From: Marisa cornuarietis
Lineage: Eukaryota > Mollusca > Gastropoda > Architaenioglossa > Ampullariidae
Length of the DNA stretch: 64,000 nt
Reading direction: 5' to 3'
Assembly: GCA_004794655.1 (NCBI GenBank)
Contig: SMMW01000090.1
Coordinates: 1,049,001-1,113,000 of the forward strand
Shown here in pieces: positions 25,701-36,024 of the stretch. The notes under the pieces are model-generated. The model did no database searches. It was not told the origin of the DNA and worked only from the letters and a program-made list of their open reading frames with translations. Both the position numbers and the translations under genes were made by a program. The number at the start of each line of letters is the position of its first letter. Within the stretch, counting starts at the first letter, position 1.

Positions 25701-28700
25701 GCAAATGCAAAAGCAAGACCAGCAGTTTCTGTTACCAACACATCACATAATTAGTGAAGAGGTCGGACAGACCTCGATGTTATGTGATTTGTACCAGTCT
25801 CGAAGAAAGAGAATTTACTCTCAAAATTTTATTTCTTCTTCGTCTGTACCAGAATTGAGATCAGGGGGAAGGAAGTAAAAACAAGCCACATGTGATAGAT
25901 AGGGGCCTAACGCCCCGTCGAGATTGGTCTTAACAGTTCCAGAAGAGTAGTGTGCAGGGAAAGATCTTTCAAATATAACCGGAAAAAAGTAGATTCAGAA
26001 GGCAAGCCGACTGTAGAGATAAAATCTGACAAGGGAAAGTGACGATGAAACGCGAGACAAATCGCAATCGCTCACACTTCGTGGGCGCCCACAGCACATG
26101 AAGTAACCGGGAATTCTTGCAGCGAAAGATTGGCTTAAGCATCTTTAAATTAATCACCACTTTAATCCAGGATAGCAGTGCTTAAGGTGAAACATTTTAA
26201 CGACCGACCCTGAGAGCTAGGTTCCGCCAAAGTAACAGTTATTGCCGCACGCTAGCTGTATTGGGCTTTATAGAGACTTGCAAGTACCGAACCAGAAGGT
26301 GCTGAGGCACCAGATGCCATCGATTCTTTGTTAGGAATGCCACATGCGTCATGAAAAACACAGAACCAACATCGCGGAAGGTCAGGGGATCTAGGTAGCT
26401 TAAGAATGAGAGGACTCCAGCAAGGTTTCATGTGGGAAATAGGAAATTAGTGGCAGGTCGTTCTTGAGAGAGGTTAGCCAGCAAGTCCGAAATATCACAG
26501 TGCGGAAAAAAGTAGGCAACAGTATCGCCCTATAGCTTCTTATGGTGACGAGAGTATGCTTCCTTTAAAGGAACAGCCACAAAGAAAGAAGTCTTCCAGA
26601 AAAGGAGCAGTTAGATTTTCCAGGAACAGACGAAAAGACACGTCGCTAGTGGGAGAAAACATACCACTCTCCTTTATCAACACTTAAGGTGATGGACCGG
26701 CCTCTGAGTGGTCCAGATTCTGTCCACTACCTAACTAAAAAGAAGGTCCCAGGGTATCGACTGCACACACTTGAGGATCTGGCATTGAAGACACAAAAGT
26801 GGGCAAGTTTCCATTACAGCGAACTGCAAGCAGGTCGATGTGACCCAAAAAGTTGAGATAAGACTGTCGAGTGAAGCCATGCCCACTCCTTGAGAAGCCA
26901 TGCTCTTTCCTGTGAGATAAATTCCATGCTTCCTGCGCCAATCAGAATCTCCACACCCAAAGACAGAGTTAAGTTTATCTATTGAAGAGACCTTCGGACC
27001 ATTTCAAGGGAGGTCCAAACACTACACAGTACAAGATAAAACAATGCAATAGAATATACATCATAAGCTATACAAACGTGTGTGGGGAGAGGGGTAAGTG
27101 ACATGCCAGAAGCATAGAGTCAATAAGTGATCTCCCTCTTGTCCGAGCTGGCTACTTATTGATTGGATGATTAGTGGTTGACCAATAACATTCCTTGTTT
27201 ATGTGTCTTTGGGAATGTGCAAAGTAGGGAAAATAGAGCCTCGCAAGACACTTCTCGGCACGACGTCAGCATGGACGGAGCAACCGGTCAGCAGTCGAGG
27301 CTTCAGCCTTCGAACCCCAACTTCACCTTTACCTCGAGACCGAGTCTTAAGCCAAGAGGGCAAGACTCGGGAGGAAGGACACTTGGGTTAGAGAAGAATG
27401 ACGCAAGGGGGCGAGTCAGTGATGAGGAACTGTCAGGACTGCCTGTTGTCGCCGTGGAAATCATTGGACGACGCGACCAGCACTTAAGCTACCTGTGAAA
27501 GGTTGAGGTTTGACGCCAAGGCCGTCAGAAGTCGTCTTTCTGATAGAAAGGAGAACTTCTTCTGGATTCGCTCACACTCCAAAGAACTGGAGCGGAGAGA
27601 AACTTTCTATCAAGGTGTTGGCAGTCTTAGTAGCACAAGTATCGGCACAGACCGGCCACACGAAAGAAAACTGAGTACAAGCCACTAAGGTGATTGAGTT
27701 CAGCACGAGGTACGAGCAGAGCCAGTAAACACCACTTTAACCACCGAAAAAACTGCGGTACTGACATTGCCGTTGTCTTTATAAAACCTGACAGTTAAAG
27801 CGCTCTACATGCTAGAAACATACTAACTCACTTGTAATGAGACAACTTTCCATGGTAAAGAGTTAGTGTAATCCTATGGCCATGATATCTTGTACAGTCA
27901 AAGAAGAACTTATTTCTAAATTAATCTGCCATGAGCATGCGAGAAGCTAATATAACATCAGGTATGAGACAGAGCGAGGGAGAGAGAGTCCGAGGTGACA
28001 GTTTAGTTAAAGATGCAAACACGTAGCGAAAATAACATTTCTAAGGTTGACTTTTAAAGGTAAAAGTTTATCATTGCACTTTGGTAGGGATGATTGCATA
28101 TTAAAGGAGTACTAAAGAATATATCGAAATATGTCCTAGAGACAGGCGTTTTAATAGACCGGCTAAAAAAAACCTCTGCCTACCGTCTTCAGCATGCCAA
28201 GGCTGGTGACGAATAGGCGGACACACCTGGATTCGAACCTCAGCTCGAGGTACTCGTAGACGCTGGTGAGGTGCAGTGGGTACATTAGAGGCACCATGGT
28301 GAACAGGCTCACGATGTAAGCTAAACCAAAACTGCAGCCTATGAACAGGTACATCGTGCCATTGTTAAACACCTCGGCAGGTACACCCAGCAGGGCGATG
28401 GCCGACTGGAAGGTGATACACATTGACAGACAAACCGGAATCATCGACATCTGACGGTTGCCTAAGAGATACCCATCCTGACATAAAAACAATAAAAAGA
28501 AAGCGAAATCATTTGCAGTTTGCTTCATGGATTTGTTAGTTTCTACTTTGAGATTCTTTGATAACAAGAGGAAAGGTGATTGTGAAAAGAACAGTCAATA
28601 CACGATTTAGACGTTTCTGGTGCGCAAGAGTTAACTTGTCAATAGAATACTGTTAAACAGATTAAGGAATTTTTTTGCAGTGTATCAATATTTGTCAATG

Positions 28701-29625
28701 TTATAAACAAAAACGGGAGAAAGAGAAGAATACTAAAAGCACAACTATTTTACTCTGTTAATTACATAAGAGGTAAATTTCCCAATAATTCTACACACAT
28801 TCTGCAGATTTTATGTTAAGATTAAGTGTACAAATAAATAAAGAAATGAACTAGTACTTAAAGAGGTAAAATAAAACACACTGGCCCCATCAATCGTTAG
28901 AATAAATAGTACGGCTCTTAGATGATTACTGCAGAAACTCCAAGTGAACGTCTTTAAATGTTTGGTCCTTAACCCTAAAAAAAGTTGTACCTCTGTCAAA
29001 ACGGATTTTTTAATAAGTATCTAGTTAGGAGTCTGCTTTGTAGACTTTTTTAATTAGCCTGTAATGTTATAACATATCTAAGGATCTAAGGGTAAAGAAA
29101 GAGAAACTATATCTTATTTTAATGCTACTGACCTACAGTTTCAAATGTTTTTGCCTACATAGGAAGCAGGGGCTACTGATCTATTGCCTGCAGGTTCAGT
29201 TTTAACTTTCCCTCGTTTAGCACTCGGGAACACTGTTACCACTTTTAATCTTTCAAGGAAGATTGCACTTTCTCCAATTTTATTGAAAACACGATTTGAA
29301 TTGCGGTATTCAGTTGTTGCTTTTGAGAATTTCATAGATTATGAGATTTGCTTGTGGGACTATCCTCCTTAAAAGGCCTTTCAATCTACCTTGTAAATAT
29401 ATTGGTTATTCTTCCTCTTTCTCAGAGACGGTTCGGCGATGTTTTGGATAACGAAACTCTCAAAACAGATTACAAAATCAAAATAACAAAAAGAATGAAA
29501 ATGGCTTATCTACAAACCTTTGTTTTCTGGCCGCCCCTGTACACCGAAAAGAAAACCCCGATGCCAAGGGAAACTACCATCAGGGTGGCAATGACGACGT
29601 AGTCTAGCCAGTGAAGATAATTCAT
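14613..29625 (-). CDS. SLC5-family sodium-coupled monocarboxylate transporter-like, copy B (complete)
   Basis: The only complete and apparently intact copy: 1884 nt in 16 exons, 627 residues, close to the ~610 of vertebrate SLC5A8. Exons: e1 29518-29625, e2 28184-28477, e3 25428-25479, e4 23864-23931, e5 23357-23437, e6 23068-23141, e7 22776-22913, e8 22156-22291, e9 21846-21934, e10 18941-19053, e11 18376-18446, e12 18183-18269, e13 17634-17875, e14 17022-17122, e15 15675-15793, e16 14613-14723. The total is divisible by three and all borders are GT-AG. It carries the SLC5 motifs in order: TSVYEYLELRFESRCVRL, the GGIKSVVWTDV segment, RERHSLWSTLIGGCF, GLYMSML, the NALGAN/EDLLARP segment and an extracellular loop with three N-glycosylation sequons. 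The last exon is strongly diverged from C and P and ends CQPLM-stop; I found it only by aligning TYKISAEKFIGNTETM to TYHQSVEKFWKKTDTI. Introns hold a tandem duplication, CR1 and L1-like fragments and long microsatellites. Substrate unknown. Confidence 0.88.
15012..15480. repeat. Tandem duplication, two copies, period about 238 bp
   Basis: In intron 15 of copy B. The copies start near 15012 and 15252 with ctattgtctctcngtg. They share acggaacgaatgtg, the aatgaataaa tract and gactacac-ccaggacaggtgctg-type blocks, and end aaaagtaataatttt. They are diverged by substitutions and a poly-A length change, so this is not a recent event. Confidence 0.75.
15855..16680 (-). mobile_element. CR1-like 3' fragment in intron 14 of copy B
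   Basis: An older, shorter member of the CR1 family at 36.5 and 43.2 kb. It holds the AAT tail at 15861-15906, the tagged 3' UTR (cacactcatagagaacatgc), and on the - strand the end of the reverse transcriptase (SRLDYCNSLLAGCPSS and LRFLHWLPVCSRIQ segments) with stops and indels. The 5' break is near 16650, followed by unrelated intron. Confidence 0.75.
17270..17580. repeat. Purine-rich tract, intron 13 of copy B
   Basis: About 300 bp of gaaa- and gaag-rich sequence on the + strand, matching in place that of copies A and C. Confidence 0.7.
18585..18725 (+). mobile_element. CR1-related 3' tail fragment
   Basis: A short piece in intron 10 of copy B with the family 3' signature (caagcgctgagaggatgc, then tatgcgctatataaat) in + orientation. 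No coding part remains. Confidence 0.5.
19150..20850 (+). mobile_element. L1-like retrotransposon fragment (end of ORF1 and start of ORF2) in intron 9 of copy B
   Basis: From about 19180 a broken + strand frame resembles the end of an L1-type ORF1 (SPIIARFTFSKTE then VMKSKYKLKG). From 19845 to 20576 an open frame resembles the apurinic endonuclease domain of ORF2, with the VIVAGYFNVRTG block where active elements have GDFN, and LYILNGVCQGDSDGCYTY. The catalytic Asp of GDFN is replaced by Tyr and the terminal SDH block is lost, so the endonuclease is dead. The reverse transcriptase is absent. Confidence 0.7.
20959..21113. repeat. Foldback hairpin element in intron 9 of copy B
   Basis: Two arms of about 64 and 69 bp (20959-21022 and 21045-21113) are imperfect reverse complements around a 22-base loop. 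The best-paired stretch is gcatttctcgtg against cacgagaaatgc, extended outward by ggacgttgaaa and tttcaacgtcc. The outer ends are GA-rich and CT-rich. It could be a minimal foldback MITE, or fold as RNA within the intron. Confidence 0.7.
21695..21781. repeat. TG dinucleotide microsatellite
   Basis: About 43 pure units in intron 9 of copy B, 65 bp from exon 9. Confidence 0.95.
21962..22045. repeat. Short retroelement tail in intron 8 of copy B
   Basis: A ttaattaa run followed by tatagcgccatatcc and catggcgctttacaaa, the type of 3' end seen in SINE/LINE remnants elsewhere here (24265-24345 and 53815-53880). Confidence 0.4.
22691..22735. repeat. TG then CG alternating repeat, intron 7 of copy B
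   Basis: A run of gt followed by gc, alternating purine-pyrimidine of the Z-DNA-prone kind, 41 to 85 bp past the exon 7 donor. Confidence 0.85.
22935..23046. repeat. GGT, GAT and GAG triplet microsatellites, intron 6 of copy B
   Basis: Three pure blocks in a row: GGT to 22998, GAT to about 23014, GAG to 23046, ending about 22 bp from the exon 6 donor. Coding-strand units are ACC, ATC and CTC. Confidence 0.9.
24265..24345. repeat. Short retroelement tail in intron 3 of copy B
   Basis: aataaataataactttgat then tagatagcgctttact and ttcaaagcctttaca, resembling the tails at 21962 and 53815. Confidence 0.4.
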
Positions 29626-32110
29626 CTTGTCATCCACTGGTTATTTTCAGCTTGTCGTCAACTTTGGAACATGACAATAAAAGCGTAAAATATTGCATCA
29701 ATGGCCCTGTGGTAAAAGTATCGCCCGGTCGGCAATGGTATCTATTGGTAATTTCTCCAGCTACTACCTTTACCACTCCCTTTATCTCCATTTTCCCCCC
29801 TTAGTGCAAAATCACTACTTAATGAAAAGGCATATCAAATAGGCCAGCGAGCCAGCTAAAGGAATATTTGTTAAAGGAAGTTAATCATGCGTGTGTTTCT
29901 AATATTTTTTGATCGCACAAACTTTCATGCTTGCTAATGTGTCCGCGAGTGTTCGAATCAAACATATTCAAATTATGCTATTGTCAAGTTCATCGGCGTA
30001 AAACTTTCACAATATTTAGTCACTGTGGTTGAATAATTTTATAAGAAGACATGAGACACATGATAGGTACTTTCTTGAGAAATGTTCCAATAAGTCTAAA
30101 TGTATGGGAAGATTAGTATGATATGAAACAATTCCTTGTCACATCAAATATTTATAAGAAATTCCTACTTTCGAATTTGGCTGTACATGTTATCGTGCAA
30201 TCATCTTGTGACAGCATGTTCATACCAAAGCTGTTGAGACAATTGGGAAACAAATAATGAACAACGTTTTGCAACGCTTGAATACATTGTATCTTGTGCT
30301 TTTCTATCCACCTGTAAGCCTCGGGGGCGCAACGGTTAGCACCTGTCACCAATACAGTGAGGACTGGTTGTCCTGGGTTCAGCTCTCGTCTCGGACACGC
30401 TGTTCTGTCTTTGCATGTGACATCTGCTTGCAGGGCTGGCTGCTTTGCTGTGATATATCCTTAGTTGCTAGCTAAGCGTATAACACCGATTCCTCACTTC
30501 TAACTACTAACTGTTTGTGTTTGTTGCCTGTTTACATGGGCTGATATTACGGAACTATTGAATGATTATTGTTCAATCAATAGACTCTGTTAAAATATTA
30601 CATACACTGCAAGCTTTGTTGTTCATGTTAGTCGCATAGTGGCTGTGACATTTTCGACGGATGGTCAGAAGACCTTATGAAACCCAAGAAATGTTTAGAA
30701 AAACAAGCTTTTCTTCAGGGCGTTTGGCAAATCATTCGAACATAGATTATGTTCGGGTTTTGTAAAGTACCATAAACTACATAATGTGCAGTGATCTGAG
30801 GTCGCTTTAAAAGCTACGTATATTAATGATTATGTCATGGAGGCAGTGTACAGTCTCTGTCGTTTACAGAGGGTGGAACGGGAACTGTAGTTTCCTCAAC
30901 GCTGCTGACCTACAGCATTTACACTTGTTCTGGTGCAGTTAAACACGCCACTACAGTATTTTTCACACATTAGACAATCAGGTGTCTAAAATCAGCAGAG
31001 GACAGGTAAGGACAGTAAGCTTAAACCCTCCAGCTGTCTTATTTCGTAATAACTTACTAGTAAATACCTCTGACAGTATAACATGATTTAAAGTTGATAA
31101 AAACTTCAAAATTCAGACGTTTAATGACTAAAAACTGAATTTTATCAAATTGTAATATTTTATTAATAGTTTTTTTTCTATTCCTAAACAAGAAAATACC
31201 CCGTAATATTAAAGATCCTAGTTTTGGTACCGGCACCGATCCATTTATATCCGACCATATGGACAAGTCTGATCGTGGTAAAGAAAATAATATTGCATAT
31301 AACTCGTGTCTCCCAATGGAAAAAAACAGTATTAGAAATTCTAAACGTTTTTGACCATGAGAACTAGCGAGTTTGGAAACAGTGCATCAGATCTGCTGAT
31401 TTTCAGACATTTACCGCACTCTTCCAGACTTGCGAGAACTGTGCATGGTCCTGTTTCTTCCACACTAATCCCTTTTTTGGCTGAAACATGTCAACACTTG
31501 AAACACTTACTGGAAGAAAGAAAGAAGGTAATGAATGAAAAAAATTAAAAATAAAGTCCATTAGAAAAGTGAAAATCCGTCATTCTCAAAGATCCCAAGC
31601 AGTTTGTAAACAGAGCTTAAAGAGGAACAAGAAACATTACCGGTCGACTCGGCAGCTTCAACCAAAGTCCGATCTGTCCATGTAAGTACAGAATTGAATC
31701 CCTCTATGTGACTTCAGCACGTGGCTAAACCACAATAGGCGTGTTGGTGGGTTGATGACTTGCACAGAGCGCACGTGTGTCTCGCGTCTTCAACAGCACA
31801 CGCATACCGCGTTGGTGTTGAAAAAAATGATTGCACTATGTGCAAAAACGCAAAACTCATCCAACACACTGAATTCTTAAGCCGCCGAAAGCCTATACAC
31901 CTTTGGAAAATCACTTTCTACCCCTTGCAATCTTCTACGTTTGTGGTTTTAAACCATATGAATACCAACACTAAAATAGCCAAAGAAACTGGACATCCTC
32001 CCAGAAAGAAAAGCTTAGTTAACATGATTCCAACGAGCCTGTTCTGTGTTGGTGCAACTCAATTACACGACTCAGCACAGAAAAAATTGTGAGGGTCTGT
32101 TCTGTGTAAT
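29626..32110. repeat. Upstream duplicated segment, copy 2 (5' of gene B)
   Basis: Counterpart of 10200-12400. It has the same leader just upstream of the ATG (gttgacgacaa then ccagtggatgacaag), then the shared blocks in the same order to about 32080. It is enlarged by a tRNA-headed SINE at 30316-30495. No conserved open frame. Confidence 0.6.
30316..30495 (+). mobile_element. tRNA-headed SINE
   Basis: The head resembles a tRNA gene with an A-box-like ggcgcaacggttagc and a B-box-like gggttcagctctcg, followed by a tail ending gctagctaagcgtataacac. It lies in the upstream segment of copy B and is absent at the same place 5' of copy A. Internal changes in the B box suggest it is no longer transcribed well. 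Confidence 0.6.
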
Positions 32111-32151
32111 AATAATAAGTCACGTAATTAGTTGCCATGGAAATGATCAAA

Positions 32152-32702
32152 GATGAATCCCAGACACTTAATCCCCAGACACTTAATCCCCGACACTTAA
32201 TCCCCTAGACATTTAATCGCCAGACACTTAATCCTCAAAATGAAATTTCAACTCAAAAAATTATGAAGTGAATGGAAAATTTAATTAAAATTCAAATAAC
32301 TATTTTCATGTAAACATCAAAATAAGTTTGACAATTAAAATAATACTTAACTTCAACATTTCTAACATTAGTTCATAGTTTTTACAACCAGTGGTCTGCT
32401 CCTGGTCAGTATGGCCTTGGAACTGCATGGCTGGTTATGTGAGGGAGTCCACCTAGTAACGCCTAGAGGGTAGATCGCTAATTGAAAACCCAGCGCATCC
32501 CAGTCTTACCAGAGTTACCCAGAGTTACCACGCGACACATTTCTCTTACGGTAATAATATTTCAATTTCACAAAATAGCAGTTTTGAGTGTTGTGTCGCG
32601 ATTTGGGGGCATTTTCGAGGATTAAGTGTCTGGGGATTAAGTGTCTGGGGATTAAATGTCTAGGGGATTAAGTGTCCGGGGATTAAGTGTCCGGTCACCA
32701 TC
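32152..32702. mobile_element. MITE-like element with compound terminal inverted repeats, copy 1
   Basis: About 551 bp, AT-rich, non-coding. The left end (32152-32240) is five imperfect direct copies of a unit like agacacttaatcccc. The right end (32620-32702) is the same array in reverse complement. Ends read GATG...CATC with aaa on both sides, possibly a 3-bp target duplication. The interior (aaataagtttgacaattaaa) is shared with the copy at 59274-59779. No transposase frame. Confidence 0.7.
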
Positions 32703-32999
32703 AAATATGGCACACAATAAATACAATAGACAAAATGTACATGACATTACATATCATTCAAAGACATCTTTCATTCTTAAAACACATTCATCTAGTTAGA
32801 AAGGAGAAACAAGAGGAAATGTAGAGGTAGAAAAAAGACGTGGAGAAAGGGGACATCCCAGCTTCCAATATTTATTCTTTATTAATAGTTGATTGTATGG
32901 CTTGCACAGTAAGTCACACAAGTCTGACTTATTATTTAATATGCAATGGTATCCTCCTATGTTTATTTATATTTCAAAATACTCAGAAAAGCATGTATT

Positions 33000-33535
33000 T
33001 GCATACATAAATTTAATGTTTTGCTGATGATGACGGCTAGGTGTAACATGGGAAGACAAGAAACTAAAACAATCTAGACAGATGCAGCTAGACAAATGGC
33101 GTCGGGAAAAATTAAATTTCAATCTGCCCTATACATACCGTCGTCATTATTGCAACGTAGCTACGCCACTTATATATATCGAGACTTGCATTTGATAGGA
33201 TCTTATATAAGTTTTAAATGAAAGCACTCGAAGTGATAGTAACTGGAGATACACATAATCGTCGTATTGCAAATAAAATCTTCCAGATTATAGTTTCATG
33301 TTATAAGAAGAGTCAGTTAAAGATATTCTATAAACAATCAAAACTGTAAATTATTTTTGTAATATTGATTTGTTACTTCCACAATTTAATCGGCTTAGTT
33401 GAAAACATTTCTGCTATCCTTAAACGCAGCTGAAGGTTTTATAGTATAGGGGCTGTGGTGCAGCTTTCTTACAAAATACTTACCATTGCTGTATAAACAG
33501 TGCAGCTACGACCCACAATTCCAGTAGACCTTTTG
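33000..33535 (-). pseudogene. Relic of SLC5 transporter exon 4 and intron 4
   Basis: On the - strand, 33484 to about 33530 encodes the end of exon 4 (IVGRSCTVYTAM, compare AIVGGLCTLYTAV in copy A) followed by an intact gtaagt donor. Bases to the left resemble intron 4 of A and B, with the shared atttcaatctgccctata block near 33115. The 5' half of exon 4 and exons 1 to 3 are missing: a GTGA microsatellite and then a copy of the gene's far-upstream region follow directly. This is a deleted fifth paralog. Downstream exons were not found. Confidence 0.65.
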
Positions 33536-33607
33536 CTTTCAAAAGATTTTAAGCAAAAATCGAGGAAATCATGTTATTATTCTAAGAGAGAGAATGTGAA
33601 TGTGTGC

Positions 33608-33712
33608 GTGAGTGAGTGAGTGAGTGAGTGAGTGAGTGAGTGAGTGAGTGAGTGAGTGAGTGAGTGAGTGAGTGAGTGAGTGAGTGAGTGAGTGAGTGAG
33701 TGAGTGAGTGAG
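33608..33712. repeat. GTGA tetranucleotide microsatellite at a deletion junction
   Basis: About 26 perfect units. It separates the exon 4 relic from the third upstream segment, so it lies within the region where exons 1-3 were lost. Confidence 0.95.
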
Positions 33713-33849
33713 CGCGCTCTCATCATGAAGAGTCCATTGTTCGAGATTTCTGCAAACTCTCTTCATGTGGCTTAAAATTAACGCGCCCGCATGTGTGCAT
33801 GTATGTGTGTGCGTGCGTGAGTGTGTTTTTTATCCATATTTATGCACAC

Positions 33850-34106
33850 GATGATATGTTTGTTAATTCTTATATTTCTCGGTATGTGTAGACAGAATAA
33901 AAGCAAGCCTTCGCGGTGGTTACGCTCTTCAGCTTGCTAATATATTGACTGCTTGTGTTTGTCGGTCGTTCACCTGGGCTGACATTATGAAACAGATGAA
34001 TAATTCTTGTTCAAGCTGTCACCAAGCAATATACACTAATTCTCGCACCCTCTGCCCAATTTGCACGCCCTGCTGATTCTGTAACATGACTGTGACATTT
34101 TTGATA

Positions 34107-34154
<48 letters not shown>

Positions 34155-35250
34155 TTGAAGGCCCTGGCTCCAGTGTCTTCTTGTTTGTGTCTTCCACTGC
34201 AGGGAGACAGAAGCGTGACTGGGAGCCAGAGCGCAAACCACGTGACGGCTGGTAAGGAGGAACTATCTCTTGTAAATAGTCAGGAGCAGTTTTAAACATG
34301 CAGGACTGTGCAATCGAAAGCACTTTGTGGTCAATGCGCTTGTTCACTGGGAGCCAGTGAAGGCTCTGTAGGATAGGGGTGATGTGCTCAGTGGACGACT
34401 TTGCACGGGTGACAATCCTGGCGGCCGTGTTTTGAACTCTTTGGAGTCGATCCAACTGCGTAGCAGGTATACCACACAATGCACTATTGCAGTAGTCTAA
34501 TCTTGATATGATGGTAGCCACAGCAAGTGAGTTGGCAGCAGCTTGAGTCAGCATGGGCCGTAGTCTACCTAAAGTCCTCAAAAAGTAGTAGGAAAGTTCT
34601 GCATTAATAAAGAGCCCTAGGTCCCGTACACAGTCAGCAAAGGCTATGGAGGCGTCACTGACCTGCACATCACTAATGCCGATCTGCTCCCTTCTGGCCC
34701 TGGGGCCGCACAATAACGCTTCTGTCTTGTCGTCGTTGAGTTTAAGACGATTCCTGGTCATCCACGCCTTCACCGCAACACAACAAGATTCAAGTCGTTG
34801 AAGCGCATTCCTAGCCACTGCTGGGTCGAGGGGAAAACTGTTCAGAATCTGTGTATCGTCCGCAAAGAACTGACGTCCCATCTGAAAGCGTTCAATTACC
34901 TGTCCAAGCTGTGAAGTATATACCGAAAATAATAATGGACCCAGAATGGATCCCTGTGGTACGCCACACACCAGAGGAACTGCCTCAGAGCTTGCAGAGC
35001 CGACAATCACTCTCTGAGATCTAGATGGTAAGAAGACCTTACGAAACATGAAGGACAAGCTTTTCTTCAGGCCGTTTGAAAAGTCATTTGCCGTAGAATC
35101 TCTTTGGATTTCGTAAAGTACAATAAACTGCATAATGTGAAGTAATCTAGGGTTACCTTTTTCTTTAAGCTTTAAAACCAGCAAACAGACCCATACTAAT
35201 GACCACATCTTGGAGGCAAAGTACAGTAACTCTCGCTTAGTGGACCGAGA
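33850..35250. repeat. Upstream duplicated segment, copy 3, split by a CR1 element
   Basis: A third copy of the segment found 5' of A and B: gactgcttgtgtttgt at about 33948, then the tgacattt block at about 34092, interrupted by a retroelement, resuming with agaagaccttacgaaa at about 35030 and tggaccgagaactgcagttt at about 35240. It is not followed by exon 1. Instead it abuts the exon 4 relic across a GTGA microsatellite, which marks a deletion. Confidence 0.6.
34105..35030 (-). mobile_element. CR1-like non-LTR retrotransposon, 5'-truncated
   Basis: The - strand encodes the 3' half of a reverse transcriptase: VCGVPQGSILGPLLF, then the catalytic FFADDTQIL, then KLNDDKTEALLCGPRARR, the thumb-region SRLDYCNSALCGIP and LHWLPVNKRI. 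The element ends in a GAT/ATC triplet tail at 34110-34150, read as His in one frame. It sits inside upstream segment copy 3 with about 6 bp (tagatg) possibly repeated at its borders. A long open frame remains, but the 5' half of the reverse transcriptase and the endonuclease are absent, so it is immobile on its own. Confidence 0.75.
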
Positions 35251-36024
35251 ACTGCAGTTTCCTCAACGGTGCCGACCATCATCATGGTGTAACTTCAAGT
35301 CAGAGCCGGTATCTCGAACCATACAGTCCCGAACCACAGCCACTAAAGAAATTTTGGATGTCACATTAGGACGTTTCCTAATCTTTCTCCCGTAATGGCG
35401 ACTGCGACATCAAACCGTTGACGCACAAAGCTTATGAACCAAACTTCGTTTAAACCAGTGTTGTATGTACTGTACTTAAGAAGATGCTGTGGTTATTTGA
35501 GAACAGGTGTAAAACTCGGATAGCCCGTGTCTCGTTATGAGCCGAAGAACACTTGATTCGTGTCATGTACGAAGAATGACGTAAGTCTGCTGAGGGTACG
35601 TGAGTCCACATGCTACAGTCATAAGGACCATGGTAATCAATGGTTTCGAGGTCTGAGGTCCTGCTTCAATGAAGACAGATTGTCTTTAGTGCCACACAGT
35701 TACCTGCCATTTATACGTTCATCTTGAGTTTTAACTCGAATGTGTAGCTTTAACGCAATTGTCTACCCCTGACATGTCAGAAAACATGTAATATATGCAT
35801 ATGCACGACTGAGCACATCAGTCCATGAATGTTTGCACGCACGTTGAAATGCATGCCTGGTAGTCAATACTGCATCATGCGTCGTGAAAAAGGAGGAAAA
35901 TTACGTTCATCAGCAATCGTTTCTGCGCCCACTCGGATTATTCAATCAAAAAACAAAACACTTATAAAAGTGTACTTATCGATCCACTATGTATAACCAT
36001 GCGGAAAACATCCTTCTTTGAGTC

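Noticed and set aside
30316..30400. Functional tRNA gene
   Set aside because: The B box is altered, no full cloverleaf can be drawn, and the sequence continues into a SINE-type tail.
32158..32240. Short regularly spaced repeats resembling a CRISPR array
   Set aside because: There are no unique spacers of constant length, and a reverse-complement partner at 32620-32702 shows these are transposon ends; the genome is eukaryotic.
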